Shown here in pieces: positions 33,014 to 42,131 of a stretch of DNA of 45,931 nucleotides (position 1 is its first letter; each line of letters begins with the position of its first letter). A program made the translations under genes and the position numbers. This stretch comes from Nemertoderma westbladi. Its lineage: Eukaryota > Xenacoelomorpha > Nemertodermatida > Nemertodermatidae. Where the stretch lies: positions 1 through 45,931 of the forward strand of contig JAUCBJ010007196.1 of assembly GCA_032718475.1 (NCBI GenBank). Direction: 5' to 3'. The notes below the pieces were generated by a model. It was not told the DNA's origin. It saw nothing but the letters and a program-made list of their open reading frames with translations, and searched no databases.

Positions 33014-33743
33014 CTACTTAATAGGGATACTGCTAGGCTTTAGACAGCGCCAATTTGCGTTTACTTGCGACATCGAGGCGATGTTTCACCAGGTAAGAGC
33101 CTGCAAGGCGGACCAGGATAGTCTCAGATTTCTCTGGTACGAGAATGAAGACCTATCCGGCCCAGTGGTCACATACCAGATGTATGTCAGGATATTCGGC
33201 GCCCATGATAGTCCAAATGGCACGCTGTTCGTTTTAAAGAAAACGGCGACAGTCCAGATTGGTAAGTATCCAGTAGAAGTTATCGAGTCCATCCTGAGAA
33301 ACTTCTTCATGGACAACGGATTGGTGTCCAAGGACACAGCGGAACAAGCCATAGAAGTAGCTCTCGGCCTACAGGAGTGCTTGGCTACAGGGGGTTTCCC
33401 ACTGACCAAGTTCACCACCAACTTGGAGGCCCTATTAGAGTCATTCCCGGTGAGAGATCGCGGGGGCGGAGACATTGAATTGGGTGTAGAACTCATCCCC
33501 ATGGCGCGAGTACTGGGACTCGCTTGGAATCCGAACACGGATAAGTTCTAGGTGAGAGTTGGGTTTGAACCCAGTAGTCCAGACAAAATTTTGACTAAAA
33601 GAATCTGCTTGTCAACAATGAGTAGACTATTTGACCCGTTGAACTTTATCAGTCCGGTAATATTACATGCACGAGTATGTATGAGGAAAATTTGGCTGTC
33701 TGACCTAGAGTGGAACGAGCCAATATCCCCTATACATGCTAGC
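32991..33743 (+). pseudogene. pol: RT palm/thumb of element C with altered catalytic motif
   Basis: It opens with DGPNLNNYLIGILLGFRQRQ and TCDIEAMFHQVRACKADQD, the BEL RT palm with the first catalytic Asp (DIEAMFHQV). The YxDD box reads FFMDNG (33306-33320): the second Asp is Asn (AAC at 33315-33317), which should abolish polymerisation. After the box come the usual ECLATGGFPLTKF and LGLAWNPNTDKF, then a TAG (33549), then TKRICLSTMSRLFDPL and KIWLSDLEWNEPI in the same frame. RT would copy the RNA genome into cDNA. The frame is lost near 33745. Confidence 0.78.
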
Positions 33744-33744
33744 A

Positions 33745-34596
33745 AAGCAGTGGAGAGAGTGGGAAGCCGAGTTGCATCTGTTGAAAAATATAGATGTACC
33801 CCGCTCCTACTTTCCGAATCAGCTGGTATTTCCAGCTGATTTTGAACTGCACTTATTTAGTGATGCAAGTGACACCGGCTTTGGTATGGTAGCCTACCTT
33901 CGCTGAGAGGTAAGTCAAGATAAGTTTGAGACGGCCTTTGTGACTTCTAGATCAAAGACAATGCCGGTCAAATACATGACTGTCCCTCGTGCAGAGTTGC
34001 AGGCGGCAGTAGTCTCGGTTGAGGTAAGTAAGCAAATAATAGAGGAGTTGGACATGACATTGACATTATTCTATTGGACGGACGTATCCTTAGTGTTAGT
34101 GAATATTGCAGCTGACAATATTGCACTAAAGACATTTGTGGCCAATAGACGCGCTCAGATCGTCGACTTCTCGACGAAGGAACAATGGAGACATTGTCCT
34201 GGAGTGTTAAACCTAGCTGACATAACTTCGAGAGGTGCTATGCCGGCGGAATTCTGTCAAGAGGAGTCCCAGGAGTTTTGGTTACATGGGCCTGATTTTC
34301 TAACGAGGACACAGGAACATTGGCCGGAGCGACTAAAGATAGTGACCAATCCGATGCCGATGGATGCAGAAGTCAAAGTGGAGAAAGTTTCCAAGTCTAA
34401 GTCGAAAGCCAAACTCGAGTCATTGGAGCGGCGTGAAGAGTCATTGGAGCGGCCTGAAGAGTCATTGGAGCGGCCTGAAGAGTCATTGGAGCGGCCTGAA
34501 GAGTCATTGGAGCGGCCTGAAGAGTCATTGGAGCGGCCTGAAGAGTCATTGGAGCGGCCTGAAGAGTCATTGGAGCGGCCTGAAGAATCATTGTAG
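33745..34596 (+). pseudogene. pol: RNase H domain of element C plus a repeat-extended linker
   Basis: It reads QWREWEAELHLLKNIDVPR, FELHLFSDASDTGFGMVAYL, a TGA at 33904 (CGA changed), then VTSRSKTMPVKYMTVPRAELQAA, YWTDVSLVL and QWRHCPGVLNLADITSRGA. The acidic RNase H residues Asp (SDAS), Glu (RAELQA) and Asp (WTD) are all kept. The domain removes RNA from the RNA/DNA hybrid. A linker ends in nine 7-residue repeats (SLERPEE) and a stop at 34594-34596. A perfect AATCAGCTGG/CCAGCTGATT hairpin (33817-33841) lies in the coding sequence. Confidence 0.78.
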
Positions 34597-34608
34597 TGGC
34601 CCGGAGAC
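34420..34608 (+). repeat. 21-bp coding minisatellite, about nine copies
   Basis: The unit TCATTGGAGCGGCCTGAAGAG encodes SLERPEE. The first copy has one change (GCGTG), and the last (34588-34608) is degenerate and contains a stop. It sits in the linker between RNase H and integrase. Confidence 0.92.
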
Positions 34609-34629
34609 CTGTCAGACCAAGAGACGTAC

Positions 34630-34953
34630 GTGACTATGAGGTCCGGAAGGGTAAGTTACAACATAAAACCACCCTTACAGACTACACAAGGGTCACAATT
34701 GGTAAGTGACGGACAGAAAATGACTGACAAAATGGAGCCTTCGGTTTCCAAACCTGCGGGTTTGGATTTGAAACTTCCATTAGCTAGAGGACAACCGTTG
34801 CTGGCATTAGAGTCATGTAGTATTTATGACAAATTACTAAATTCGTCCGCCTCTTGGCTGACAATTTGTAAAAGAACTGCGTGGTTTAAGCCGATACGTT
34901 TTGTACCTTTGTTTAAAATATTCGAAACACTTAGGAGAACAAACGAGCACTAA
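34630..34953 (+). pseudogene. pol: Pol linker between RNase H and integrase (element C)
   Basis: A 107-codon open piece. It contains KPAGLDLK, encoded by hairpin repeat copy 1 (34748-34765), and LLNSSASWLTICKRTAWFKPI, which corresponds to the SSWxKLxRxxAW linker that precedes integrase in BEL Pol. It carries two GTAAGT words (34651, 34702). A frameshift near 34930 leads to the integrase frame. Confidence 0.6.
34748..34765 (+). repeat. Element C hairpin repeat, copy 1
   Basis: CCAAACCTGCGGGTTTGG with extended pairing on both sides: GTTTC/GAAAC, and further out AATGGA/TCCATT. It lies in the pol linker and encodes KPAGL. Confidence 0.7.
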
Positions 34954-36411
34954 TAACGAGCGAATTCAGAAATTGAAACAACCTCTGACAGAGGATGAGA
35001 TTGATCAAGCGGAATTAAAGCATTTGAGACATTATCAAATGTGTGCCTTCCCAAAATAATTCTATCTATTATCGGCTCAACAACCAGTTCTCTATAAACC
35101 CCTCAAAAAATGGAGTCCATTAATCCATAGGGGTTTGATTTGTCATAGATCGAAAATCCAGACTGTCGACATAAACTCACAGTTTAGGTTCCCAGTGATA
35201 ATCCCTAGTCACCCAATAGAATTGCAAAGAGCGATTCTATGGGATATACATAAGAGGCTGCATCACGTGGGAAGGTTACACTGTTTGTCGGCAGCGAGAC
35301 AGCGATTCATTCTATTGCAGCCAAGCAGGGCAGTAGGTACTATGTACGAAGCCTGTCAGGTTTGCAAGAGGGTGAACGCCAGAGTATTGGAACAGGAGAT
35401 GGCTGAACTCCCGGAAGCGAGAGTGCAGGCATATGACCCACCCTTCACAAATACAGGGCTGGACTGTTTTGGTCTGATTGAGGCAAAGAGTGGACGGCTG
35501 ACCCACAAGAGATGGGGCCTGCTACTGATATGTATGGCTAGTAGAGCCATACACATAGAGCGTGTGGCACACATGTCGACCAAATCTCTGCTCCTGGCCT
35601 TAAAGAGATTTATGACCAGGAGAGGACTAGTAAAGGCGTTCTACTCCGACAAGGGTACAAACTCTGTTGGGGGGAATAGCGAGTTAAACGCGGCTCATAG
35701 GGCGGTGCAGAATAGAGAAATCTCTGCAGCACTTTTGCCGCAAAGAGTGGAGTAGAAGTTTAACACTGTAGAAAGTCCCTGGAGAGGAGGAAGTTGGGAG
35801 CGTTTGGTTCGTTCCATCAAACAGGCTATTGCTAAAACATTGCCTGTAAACAAACAACTTACAGACGACGAGCTGGTAACAGCTTTTATTGAAATCGAGC
35901 ATACTTTGAACTCGAGGCCGATAGCTATGTTGCCTGACGGCGTTGAACTAACGCCAAATCATTTGCTAATGCAGAGTCCAGCATTTCTTGTGCCGGCATT
36001 AGAACCCATTAGTGCCGACCTATACAGTCGAAAGAGCTGGAATTTAACACAGTTTGTGGTGTACACATTCTGGGAATATTGGCGGAAATATTATCTTCCC
36101 ACAATATCCACCAGATCTAAGTGGTAAAAACAGTTTGGAGCCTCCAAAAAGGAGACTACGTATTAATAACCGAACCAGTTGTCAAGAGAAAGTATTGGGA
36201 GACCAGAGTCATCTTACACATACACCCGGACGTACAAAATATAGTACGCACCGTCACTGTAAAAATAAGGTGCAAGTGTCCAAACCAAAATAAGTGTAAA
36301 ACTAATGGTTTACACACCTTAGACAGACCGGTCCAAGATATCGTGTTACTAGAGGAGACACGCATCGAGACAGGAGACTATAATTTGTCTTCTGCCTCAA
36401 ACCAAAATTAG
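34930..36411 (+). pseudogene. pol: Integrase of element C, with stops and a frameshift
   Basis: It begins ERIQKLKQPLTEDEIDQAELKH, the pre-integrase helix, then TAA 35056, then WSPLIHRGLICHRSKIQ. The HHCC zinc domain (HKRLHHVGRLHCL, CQVCKR) and core follow with Asp in GLDCFG, Asp in FYSDKGTN and Glu in SWERLVRS. A TAG at 35753 replaces the conserved Trp before the KFNT motif. After a stop at 36125 the C-terminal DUF5641-like part continues in another frame (SLQKGDYVLITEPVVKRKYW, ending LEETRIETGDYN). The layout is the same as in element B, and about half the residues look identical by eye. A small Cys-rich insert (CKCPNQNKC) is present in the C-terminal part. Confidence 0.82.
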
Positions 36412-36421
36412 TGTTACAACG

Positions 36422-36506
36422 CAAATTCACTTCGTATGCATTCCTCGTATGCAAATACTCGGAAATGCATAGGAGCGGGTTTGTGATGATTTGCATTGTG
36501 AATTTG
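36422..36506 (+). promoter_or_regulatory. Structured post-integrase region with GGAGCGGG tract (element C)
   Basis: Outer arms CAAATTCAC (36422-36430) and GTGAATTTG (36498-36506). Inner stem TATGCATTCC (36435-36444) with GGAAATGCATA (36461-36471), one bulge. GGAGCGGG follows at once (36472-36479), then TTTGTG. Same architecture as element B 9343-9439, with unrelated stem sequences. Confidence 0.5.
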
Positions 36507-36845
36507 TCTGGTGGGTATCAAAACAAAATTTTATTTTCATAAAATGTTTGGAAAAATAAAAAATTTTAAAATTAAAAGTGAACCCAATTACAATTCCAAA
36601 CGCTGCATATAGATGCGTTCTAGAACCTGTCTATAAATATACAGTAATTTGAAAGTCGTGAAGCCTGGAAAATAGTATCTAGACACCATGGTGATGGCTA
36701 TATTATGTAGGAGTGTAAATTGAGTTCAGTAACTTCCACAGATTGGTGCCAACAGTACAACAACCAAGGTGCTAAAGGTTAGTAGCACCAGAGGCGTACA
36801 CAGACCCCACTCAGTAGTTTGCAGTGGTGTGAGGTATTCGATTAT
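36507..36845 (+). other. Spacer between post-integrase structure and candidate intron
   Basis: AT-rich, no gene seen. It includes CCACAGATTGGTGCC and a short direct repeat of CAACCAAGG/CACCAGAGG-like words. Confidence 0.35.
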
Positions 36846-36862
36846 CAAACCTGCGGGTTTGG
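36846..36862 (+). repeat. Element C hairpin repeat, copy 2
   Basis: CAAACCTGCGGGTTTGG, with a lower stem formed by TTCGATTAT on the left and ATAGTCGAA on the right (one wobble pair). Non-coding context, 83 bases upstream of the candidate splice donor. Confidence 0.7.
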
Positions 36863-36945
36863 TATAGTCGAACGCCATAACTATTGTCCTTTCTAACTAC
36901 TGTAGTCTAGTACAAGTATTGGGGAGTAGCTTGGGGCATCAAAAG

Positions 36946-37118
36946 GTGAGTCGGTCATGGCCAGTTTATCTCCGAAGTTTTTGCGCTATGCATGGGAATA
37001 GGTTAGAAGGTAGTTAGGAATGAGATGGGATCTAGAAAGCCGAACCTGAACTGCTGGAAGGTGGCCGCGTAGCTCGGGAAGTCTGTCCCTCCGCATCATC
37101 TAACTGATTTACCCACAG
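36946..37118 (+). other. Candidate spliceosomal intron upstream of ORF3 (element C)
   Basis: Donor AAAAG/GTGAGT (from 36946), branch site CTAAC at 37100-37104, acceptor TTTACCCACAG ending at 37118; 173 nt. The ATG at 36957 in TCATGGCCAGTTTATC corresponds to the one at 9726 in element B. ORF3 begins ~50 bases after the acceptor. Confidence 0.5.
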
Positions 37119-37944
37119 TGTAATTAGTTACGTAATGGACCTAATTGGGATATATATATATACGCGGCAATATGGAGAAGGAGATTTGAGTGCAACCGAG
37201 GAGAGGTTTCACCGCCAGAGAAGAAGCGGAACTACCATTCACCCGACCTGGGTGTAAGGATTCCAATGTTTACTACTATGGGAGATCGGTAATGGAGTTG
37301 AATGGGAAGTATAACCCCACGCACGAGAAGGAGTTGAGGAGGGAACGGATGCGAGCGTTGGGAGACCGCATGGTGGTTCTACGAAAGGAATATCGCACTC
37401 ATGACCCCTACAACTTTGCCCTTGATGTGTGCGACATTAGCGCCGACCCTGATGAAGGAAATCGCCCGTCTATATCATATGAACATGTATTTATCGCACA
37501 ATGAACCGCTACCTGCAGTCTAAGATAAATTCTACGGGATGCATCTTTACCAGAGGACCCGAGGCGAGGATCAAGAGACGCCAAAGGTTTTCAGCGTATA
37601 GAAGTTGTTCTACAAATGCGGTGAATGCATGAATAAGCAAGACGTAGCGATTCCCGATCAACTGAACGAGCAGAATCCTGAACCGATATTAATGCGGTGT
37701 CAAGCTCATCAGTTTCTTAGATATAATGAGGGAGGTTACCCGATGAGCAACCCAATGATCAGTATTGACTTTAGCGGAAAGAGACCTCCGAGACCCATTA
37801 CGCCGACCATTACGACTTTAGATCCGTATACAGAGATTAAACCCTGTTCGACACCCGCCTTGATAGAAACGGCGGCGTCCATTTCGCTTTACCAAGCCTA
37901 TAAAGACCTAGAGGCGCAGCGCGATGCGGCACGGTACTCGAGTA

Positions 37945-37962
37945 CCAAACCCGCGGGTTTGG
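37945..37962 (+). repeat. Element C hairpin repeat, copy 3
   Basis: CCAAACCCGCGGGTTTGG, a perfect palindrome, flanked by ACTCGAG on the left and CTCGAGT on the right. Inside ORF3, encoding KPAGL, 15 bases before a TAG. Confidence 0.75.
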
Positions 37963-39536
37963 AACTCTCGAGTCCCTAGACCACGTTCACTTCGCCACAC
38001 TGAGGGAGAAAGCTCACGCCTGAGCATCAGGACGATATAGACGCATTGCGGCAGGAGGAGCGAGCGGCGAAAGCGAAGCAGTTATTCGAAGAGCGTATAG
38101 CGGAGTACAACAAGACCGCGGATAGACATCAGGAGGAAACTAGGAGAGTGACTGGATTTGTTCCATAGGCTGTATCTCAACCCCGACCGGTGTATTATTC
38201 CGATGGCAACGAACCTGCGATATTGGTAGATCACACGGAGTCGCGAGAAGCCATTCGATTCTTGCCGATGGTGATGTTGTCAGATCATTGGAACGTCGAC
38301 TGCTTATGGGAAGTTTTATGCGCGAAGTTCTTGCGTGATGTCCCGATGATAACGGATTACGATACGTTAGACAAGATCGGAGCTCCGGGGAAGGAGAGTA
38401 AGTTATTTGGTTGGTTGGACAAGTATATAAAGGTATGGGTCGCGGTGGCTACGTTCCCAGACAACGAGGAGGTAGATCAGGCATGGCTGAGGAGGAAGGG
38501 TTCCTATACCCAATATGATGACCACAAAGTTTTCGAGCACATGTAGACCCCATCCGACGAGATCCAGCGTCAATGGAGGAAGACGGAGGAATCCCTAGAG
38601 GATTGGCGCGTAATGTTTTACGACTATGAGGGAGGGTCTTATCAAGAGTGCCTAACTAGTAAGTGCATTCAAATTCGCGCGGCCAATGGCGTGACTCATG
38701 TATTTATGCGCGTGAGGGCGGACTGAGAGAGACCGGAGCCCATCATAACGACGCAATATCGGCGAGGGAAGGATCCTAGAGAGCAGATCTTGGAGGTATG
38801 TAGGCGAGGGGGTATGCACAGAGCGGAGCGTATCGATGCCAGGATGTTACCCAAGAAAGTTAGAGAGGCGATTCTCAACCAGGATTACGTCAAGGTGGGA
38901 TCAGGAGTCCAAAGTGATTTGGAGAGTGACTTCAACGCCATGATGGATTTGGAGGATCGATTGCCGAGACCGTTTGTCGACACCAAGCTATTATTGCTAT
39001 GGGCGCAAGATATTGGAATTTATAGGGAGTACCCAAACTCTGCTAAGACTGGTATGGGCTTTATAGCGCATTTGTTGTACAACTGGGACTTCAAGTTGAA
39101 GACGCAAAAGGAATATGAGGAGGCGTACGGTGAATATAACACGCCGCTGGGAGCGGAGTTCAAATCCCACTTTAAGCGGCAAGCGATAGTGTATTGGAAC
39201 ATCTGCGCGCCACCCCATGTGTCGCTGCAATATTACTTGGTACTGGAGTCGTACACGGTAACTTGTTTAGTCGCGGATATCATTGCGCGAGTTCTGAAGC
39301 GTCATCCATTGGTGTTCGGAGGAGATCAATACGTTTGTTCGAAAGAAGGAATCCAATCCGACGTGATGAAGCGTTTCTTAACCCTGTTCTTCAACCAATC
39401 GCTAGAAAACACGTCGATGGTTAGGAGAGGATTAGCGATATTCGAAAGAGTATATTGACAGAACATCGGAGATTTGGGAGACTGACCTTTGATGGAGTAT
39501 CCGATGCCAGAGGCCTTGGAGAAGTGGTTCGGGAAT

Positions 39537-39553
39537 CAAACCCACGGGTTTGG
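39537..39553 (+). repeat. Element C hairpin repeat, copy 4
   Basis: CAAACCCACGGGTTTGG flanked by GGGA on the left and TCCC on the right. Inside ORF3, encoding QTHGFG just before the knuckle-containing part. Confidence 0.7.
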
Positions 39554-40106
39554 TACTCCCGTCCTCTTGGAGGTAGATAGACCCGTTAGAGAGGGTTGGC
39601 CCGAGACATTAGTGGAGGTGTTCGGAATGGATCTCCCGGTGGAGAAGATATATCAGAAACGGACGCGGGAGGAAATATTGGAGATCGAGGACAAAGGCGA
39701 GGATGTTTACTTTGTTCCTGATCGACAACATTTGACCGGAGAGGACGACATCGTTTTAGACATTGGGAAGGAAGGGAGTGCGAAGCCGATTGGAGACCTC
39801 ATATACGAGAGGGCCTGGTTTCCGCAAGCGCGTAGATGCAAGTTGTGCGGCAGTACAAGGCATAGTCAAAAGTCATGCGATGCTGTGGTAGAGGCGGCGC
39901 ATAAGGTTTGCCATTGGTGCAACGAGACTGACCATTCATTCCATACGTGCACTATCTTCATTTCTCAGTGTGGATATTGTGGGGTAAAGGGACACCGTAG
40001 TGCGTGTGACGGGATCCAAGAAGGATCCCGGTTTATCCGGTTTGCAATTCACACGTCCCCGCCGTATGTGAAAGATAAAGGAGTTTACGTTGTTCGTTGT
40101 ATATAA

Positions 40107-40199
40107 TGTTCGGGATATGTATAGTATAGATATAGACAATGGATAAGATAAATGTTGTTGTATGCAGAAGGCGGGAAACGGTAATTAAAATCCCGGTAC
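40107..40199 (+). other. End of element C; junction with element D
   Basis: Short AT-rich stretch after the ORF3 stop. No GGAGCGG tract or LTR is found here, so the 3' end of element C is missing or displaced. Confidence 0.35.
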
Positions 40200-40541
40200 T
40201 TCCCTAGCTAAACTATTTCTACTGTAACACCAATAACACTGTGATAACTGAAGTGAGATAATTACTGGTATCTAATGATATATTGCACGGTTTGGCCTTG
40301 CTACTGTACCTAGCCGATGCTTCCCCCCCTGATTGGCTAATATCCCTGTTGGCGCCCTTTGGAGTGTTCCCGTTCACTCCACCTATTCTCTCTCGGTTAG
40401 GGGTTTGGCCCCTGACCCTTATTGTGTTTCTCCTTCCCATTTGTTGGGGTGACACGAGGTTGGGTAATCAACCTCGTGCTCCCAATATTGCTTAATGGTT
40501 AACTTTATGGGTTTGGGTTAGTGGAATTGAATAAGCTAACA
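40200..40541 (-). mobile_element. 3' LTR (partial) of element D
   Basis: On the - strand it begins TGTTAGCTTATTCAATTCC at 40541, right after a G-tract. It aligns with the LTR-like segment at 20870-21190 and shares its hairpins (ACGAGGTTG/CAACCTCGT, AGGGGCCAAACCCCT) and AGCCAATCAG. The lower limit is uncertain; similarity is visible to about 40320. Confidence 0.55.
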
Positions 40542-40579
40542 CTCCCCCCCATGCTATCTTCCCGGTGAGAAGATAGCAT
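40540..40579 (-). promoter_or_regulatory. Hairpin plus polypurine tract before the 3' LTR of element D
   Basis: Reading the - strand, ATGCTATCTT (40579-40570) pairs perfectly with AAGATAGCAT (40560-40551) around a 9-nt loop. GGGGGGGAG follows directly (40550-40542), then the TG of the LTR. Same layout as at 6632 and 10963, with a different purine tract. Confidence 0.6.
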
Positions 40580-41116
40580 CCACCTCAAGTGCGCTACAAT
40601 TCCGCTGGATCCCGATCTATTATCGGGTGTGGGGTGGAACTATTTTCTTTCGGAGCCGGCTTTCCAGGCCGCTCCCGATGGGTATGATATCGCTACCCGT
40701 TTTACCTGGCATCCCATGTCGGGCCGATCGTGCGCTCCTCACACGACTTTTGTTTCCCCAACACTTCGCCACCTCAACTCTACTCTGTTCTCACCCTGGC
40801 TCTCCTCTACTTCTCCTCACTACCGCTCTTACTCTTGGACTTCCCTGTCCCTCACTCAGCCTCTTATTCCTCCCACACACTTGAATTGCATTCGCACTCT
40901 CTCTGCACTCTGCACTATCACCTCTACTCGACCTCCCTTTGACTACCCCATCCCTTCTGACGAATCTCACTCCCCCTTTGTGCCGTCGCACTCAAGAAAT
41001 GTGAACTACGTACGTACATATAATTGCACTTATTTAATTATTTGCATCAGTTTGAATTTGTACTTAATAGTTCGTACGTGCCACGTGGCGCCTTCCAGGC
41101 GTACCACAATGAAGTC
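40580..41116 (-). other. 3' untranslated region of element D
   Basis: About 540 bases between the ORF3 stop and the hairpin, purine-rich on the - strand. Long + strand frames here (for example 40629-41498) are antisense shadows with low-complexity Ser/Thr/Pro/Leu composition. Confidence 0.45.
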
Positions 41117-42131
41117 TCAGTTCATCCCCCCTGACTTTGGGAACCACCTCAAGTCTTTCCCTTTGTCGTCCTCCTCCCTGGGTCGTTTCCTGGTCACTAC
41201 CGCTCCTCTGGGATCCGCTTTCTGTCTTCGGACCCTCGCCGCCACCTCCTTACTGATCCCGGTCGTTGGCTCTTTGGATGCTGGTGTTATCAGCTCCCGA
41301 TATCGCTTCGCGGGTGGCCCCTCCAAGTGGCCCTGTTGTCTCCCCCTGGTGGCGTCCCATATGATCATCTTCATTGCCCGCGGCACTTGCTCCGCCAGGA
41401 AATCCCTGAACTCCCCTCGGTTCTGTGGCGTCCACCTGTCCAAATACCTTTGTGTATTCATCACCCCGGCATACGACGCCGCCATTGCTACCTCTTGATA
41501 GGTAAACGGTAGCCTCCGCTTTATGATCTCCATGTGAGCCTCCTGATTGATAAGGAAGAAACCCCACTTGAACTCCTGGGCCTTCATGCGCTGGCGCGTC
41601 ATGGCCCCGACGTCGGCCCACTCCTCGAATCTTCTGAACTTCTCTTCGTCGTCCATCCAGTCGCACTGGCGTCCGTAGTGTCCCCGAAAGTTGCACTTCG
41701 GACAACGGTTATGCAACCGTGGACACGCCCCCATCCTGTAGAGACAAAAGGTTCCCTTTTGGAACAAACAGCTCCTTTCCTGGTGGGTCTGTCTCCCACA
41801 GTAGTCGCAACCGAGTACCAATGTCTCCCGCCCCACGTCGTCTTTTGTCCCAAGCGATCTCCGCGGTCTGTGGAGTCGCTGGTAGGCGAACTTCTGCACG
41901 TTGGTGTCCCTGTCTACGTCGATCTCTCCGCCCCTCTCGGGCATCATCTCCCCGAATACTACCCGTGGTGCCGTCCCCGGTTGCTCGCCCAACCTGATAG
42001 TGCTCCCCGCGAAATCCATCGCCGGCTCCTCGTGCACCCAGGCCCGCTTGCTGGGTCTATCCCAGAAGGCCCTCGCCCCACTGGCCGTCACCACCCTCCC
42101 GCCAACCCAGTCCGTGTCCGAGTGGCCAATC
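41117..42131 (-). pseudogene. C-terminal half of an ORF3 protein with CCHC knuckles (element D), 5'-truncated by element E
   Basis: The frame is open on the - strand from the LTR junction (42131) to the TAA/TGA-type stop at 41117, about 337 codons with no stop inside. Numbering from 42094, knuckle 1 is C96-C99-H104-C109, a degenerate middle one has C117/C124/H128, and knuckle 3 is C131-C134-H139-C144. DRPSKRAWVHEEPAM aligns with DRPVREGWPETLVEV in ORF3 of element C at the same distance before the knuckles, giving homology. After the knuckles it continues ~180 residues further than the element C copy (FEEWADVGAMTRQRM, LPFTYQEVAMAASYAG) and ends in a basic tail (RKRPREEDDKGKD) resembling a nuclear localisation signal. 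The intact frame suggests a recent insertion or constraint. Function unknown; nucleic-acid binding is inferred. Confidence 0.7.

Larger units (their letters stand above)
37172..40106 (+). pseudogene. ORF3 of element C: large unrecognised protein with three C-terminal CCHC zinc knuckles
   Basis: It starts at ATG 37172 (MEKEI, then TGA, then QPRRGFTAREEAELPF) and runs to 37504. After a frameshift, one frame continues from 37605 to the stop at 40106, interrupted only by point stops at 37977, 38001, 38166, 38544, 38724, 39456 and 39483. The total is about 970 codons. Regions in order: a basic N-terminus; the NPEPILMRCQAHQFLRYNEG block; a coiled-coil (38020-38150); a globular part (LLLLWAQDIGIYREYPNSA to LFFNQSLENTS); and CCHC motifs at 39837, 39909 and 39969 (C-x2-C-x4-H-x4-C twice, then x3). 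No signal peptide or membrane segment is seen, so it does not look like Env. The knuckles suggest nucleic-acid binding (inference). Homologues: 10005-10271 and the - strand 41117-42131. Confidence 0.65.

Noticed and set aside
37172-40106. ORF3 as a retroviral-type envelope gene
   Set aside because: Position and splicing would fit, but I see no signal peptide, fusion segment, membrane anchor or glycosylation-rich ectodomain; the zinc knuckles argue against it.
40629-41498. 289-codon + strand frame
   Set aside because: It is antisense to the ORF3 of element D and its 3' UTR, has low-complexity Ser/Thr/Pro/Leu composition and no recognisable domain.
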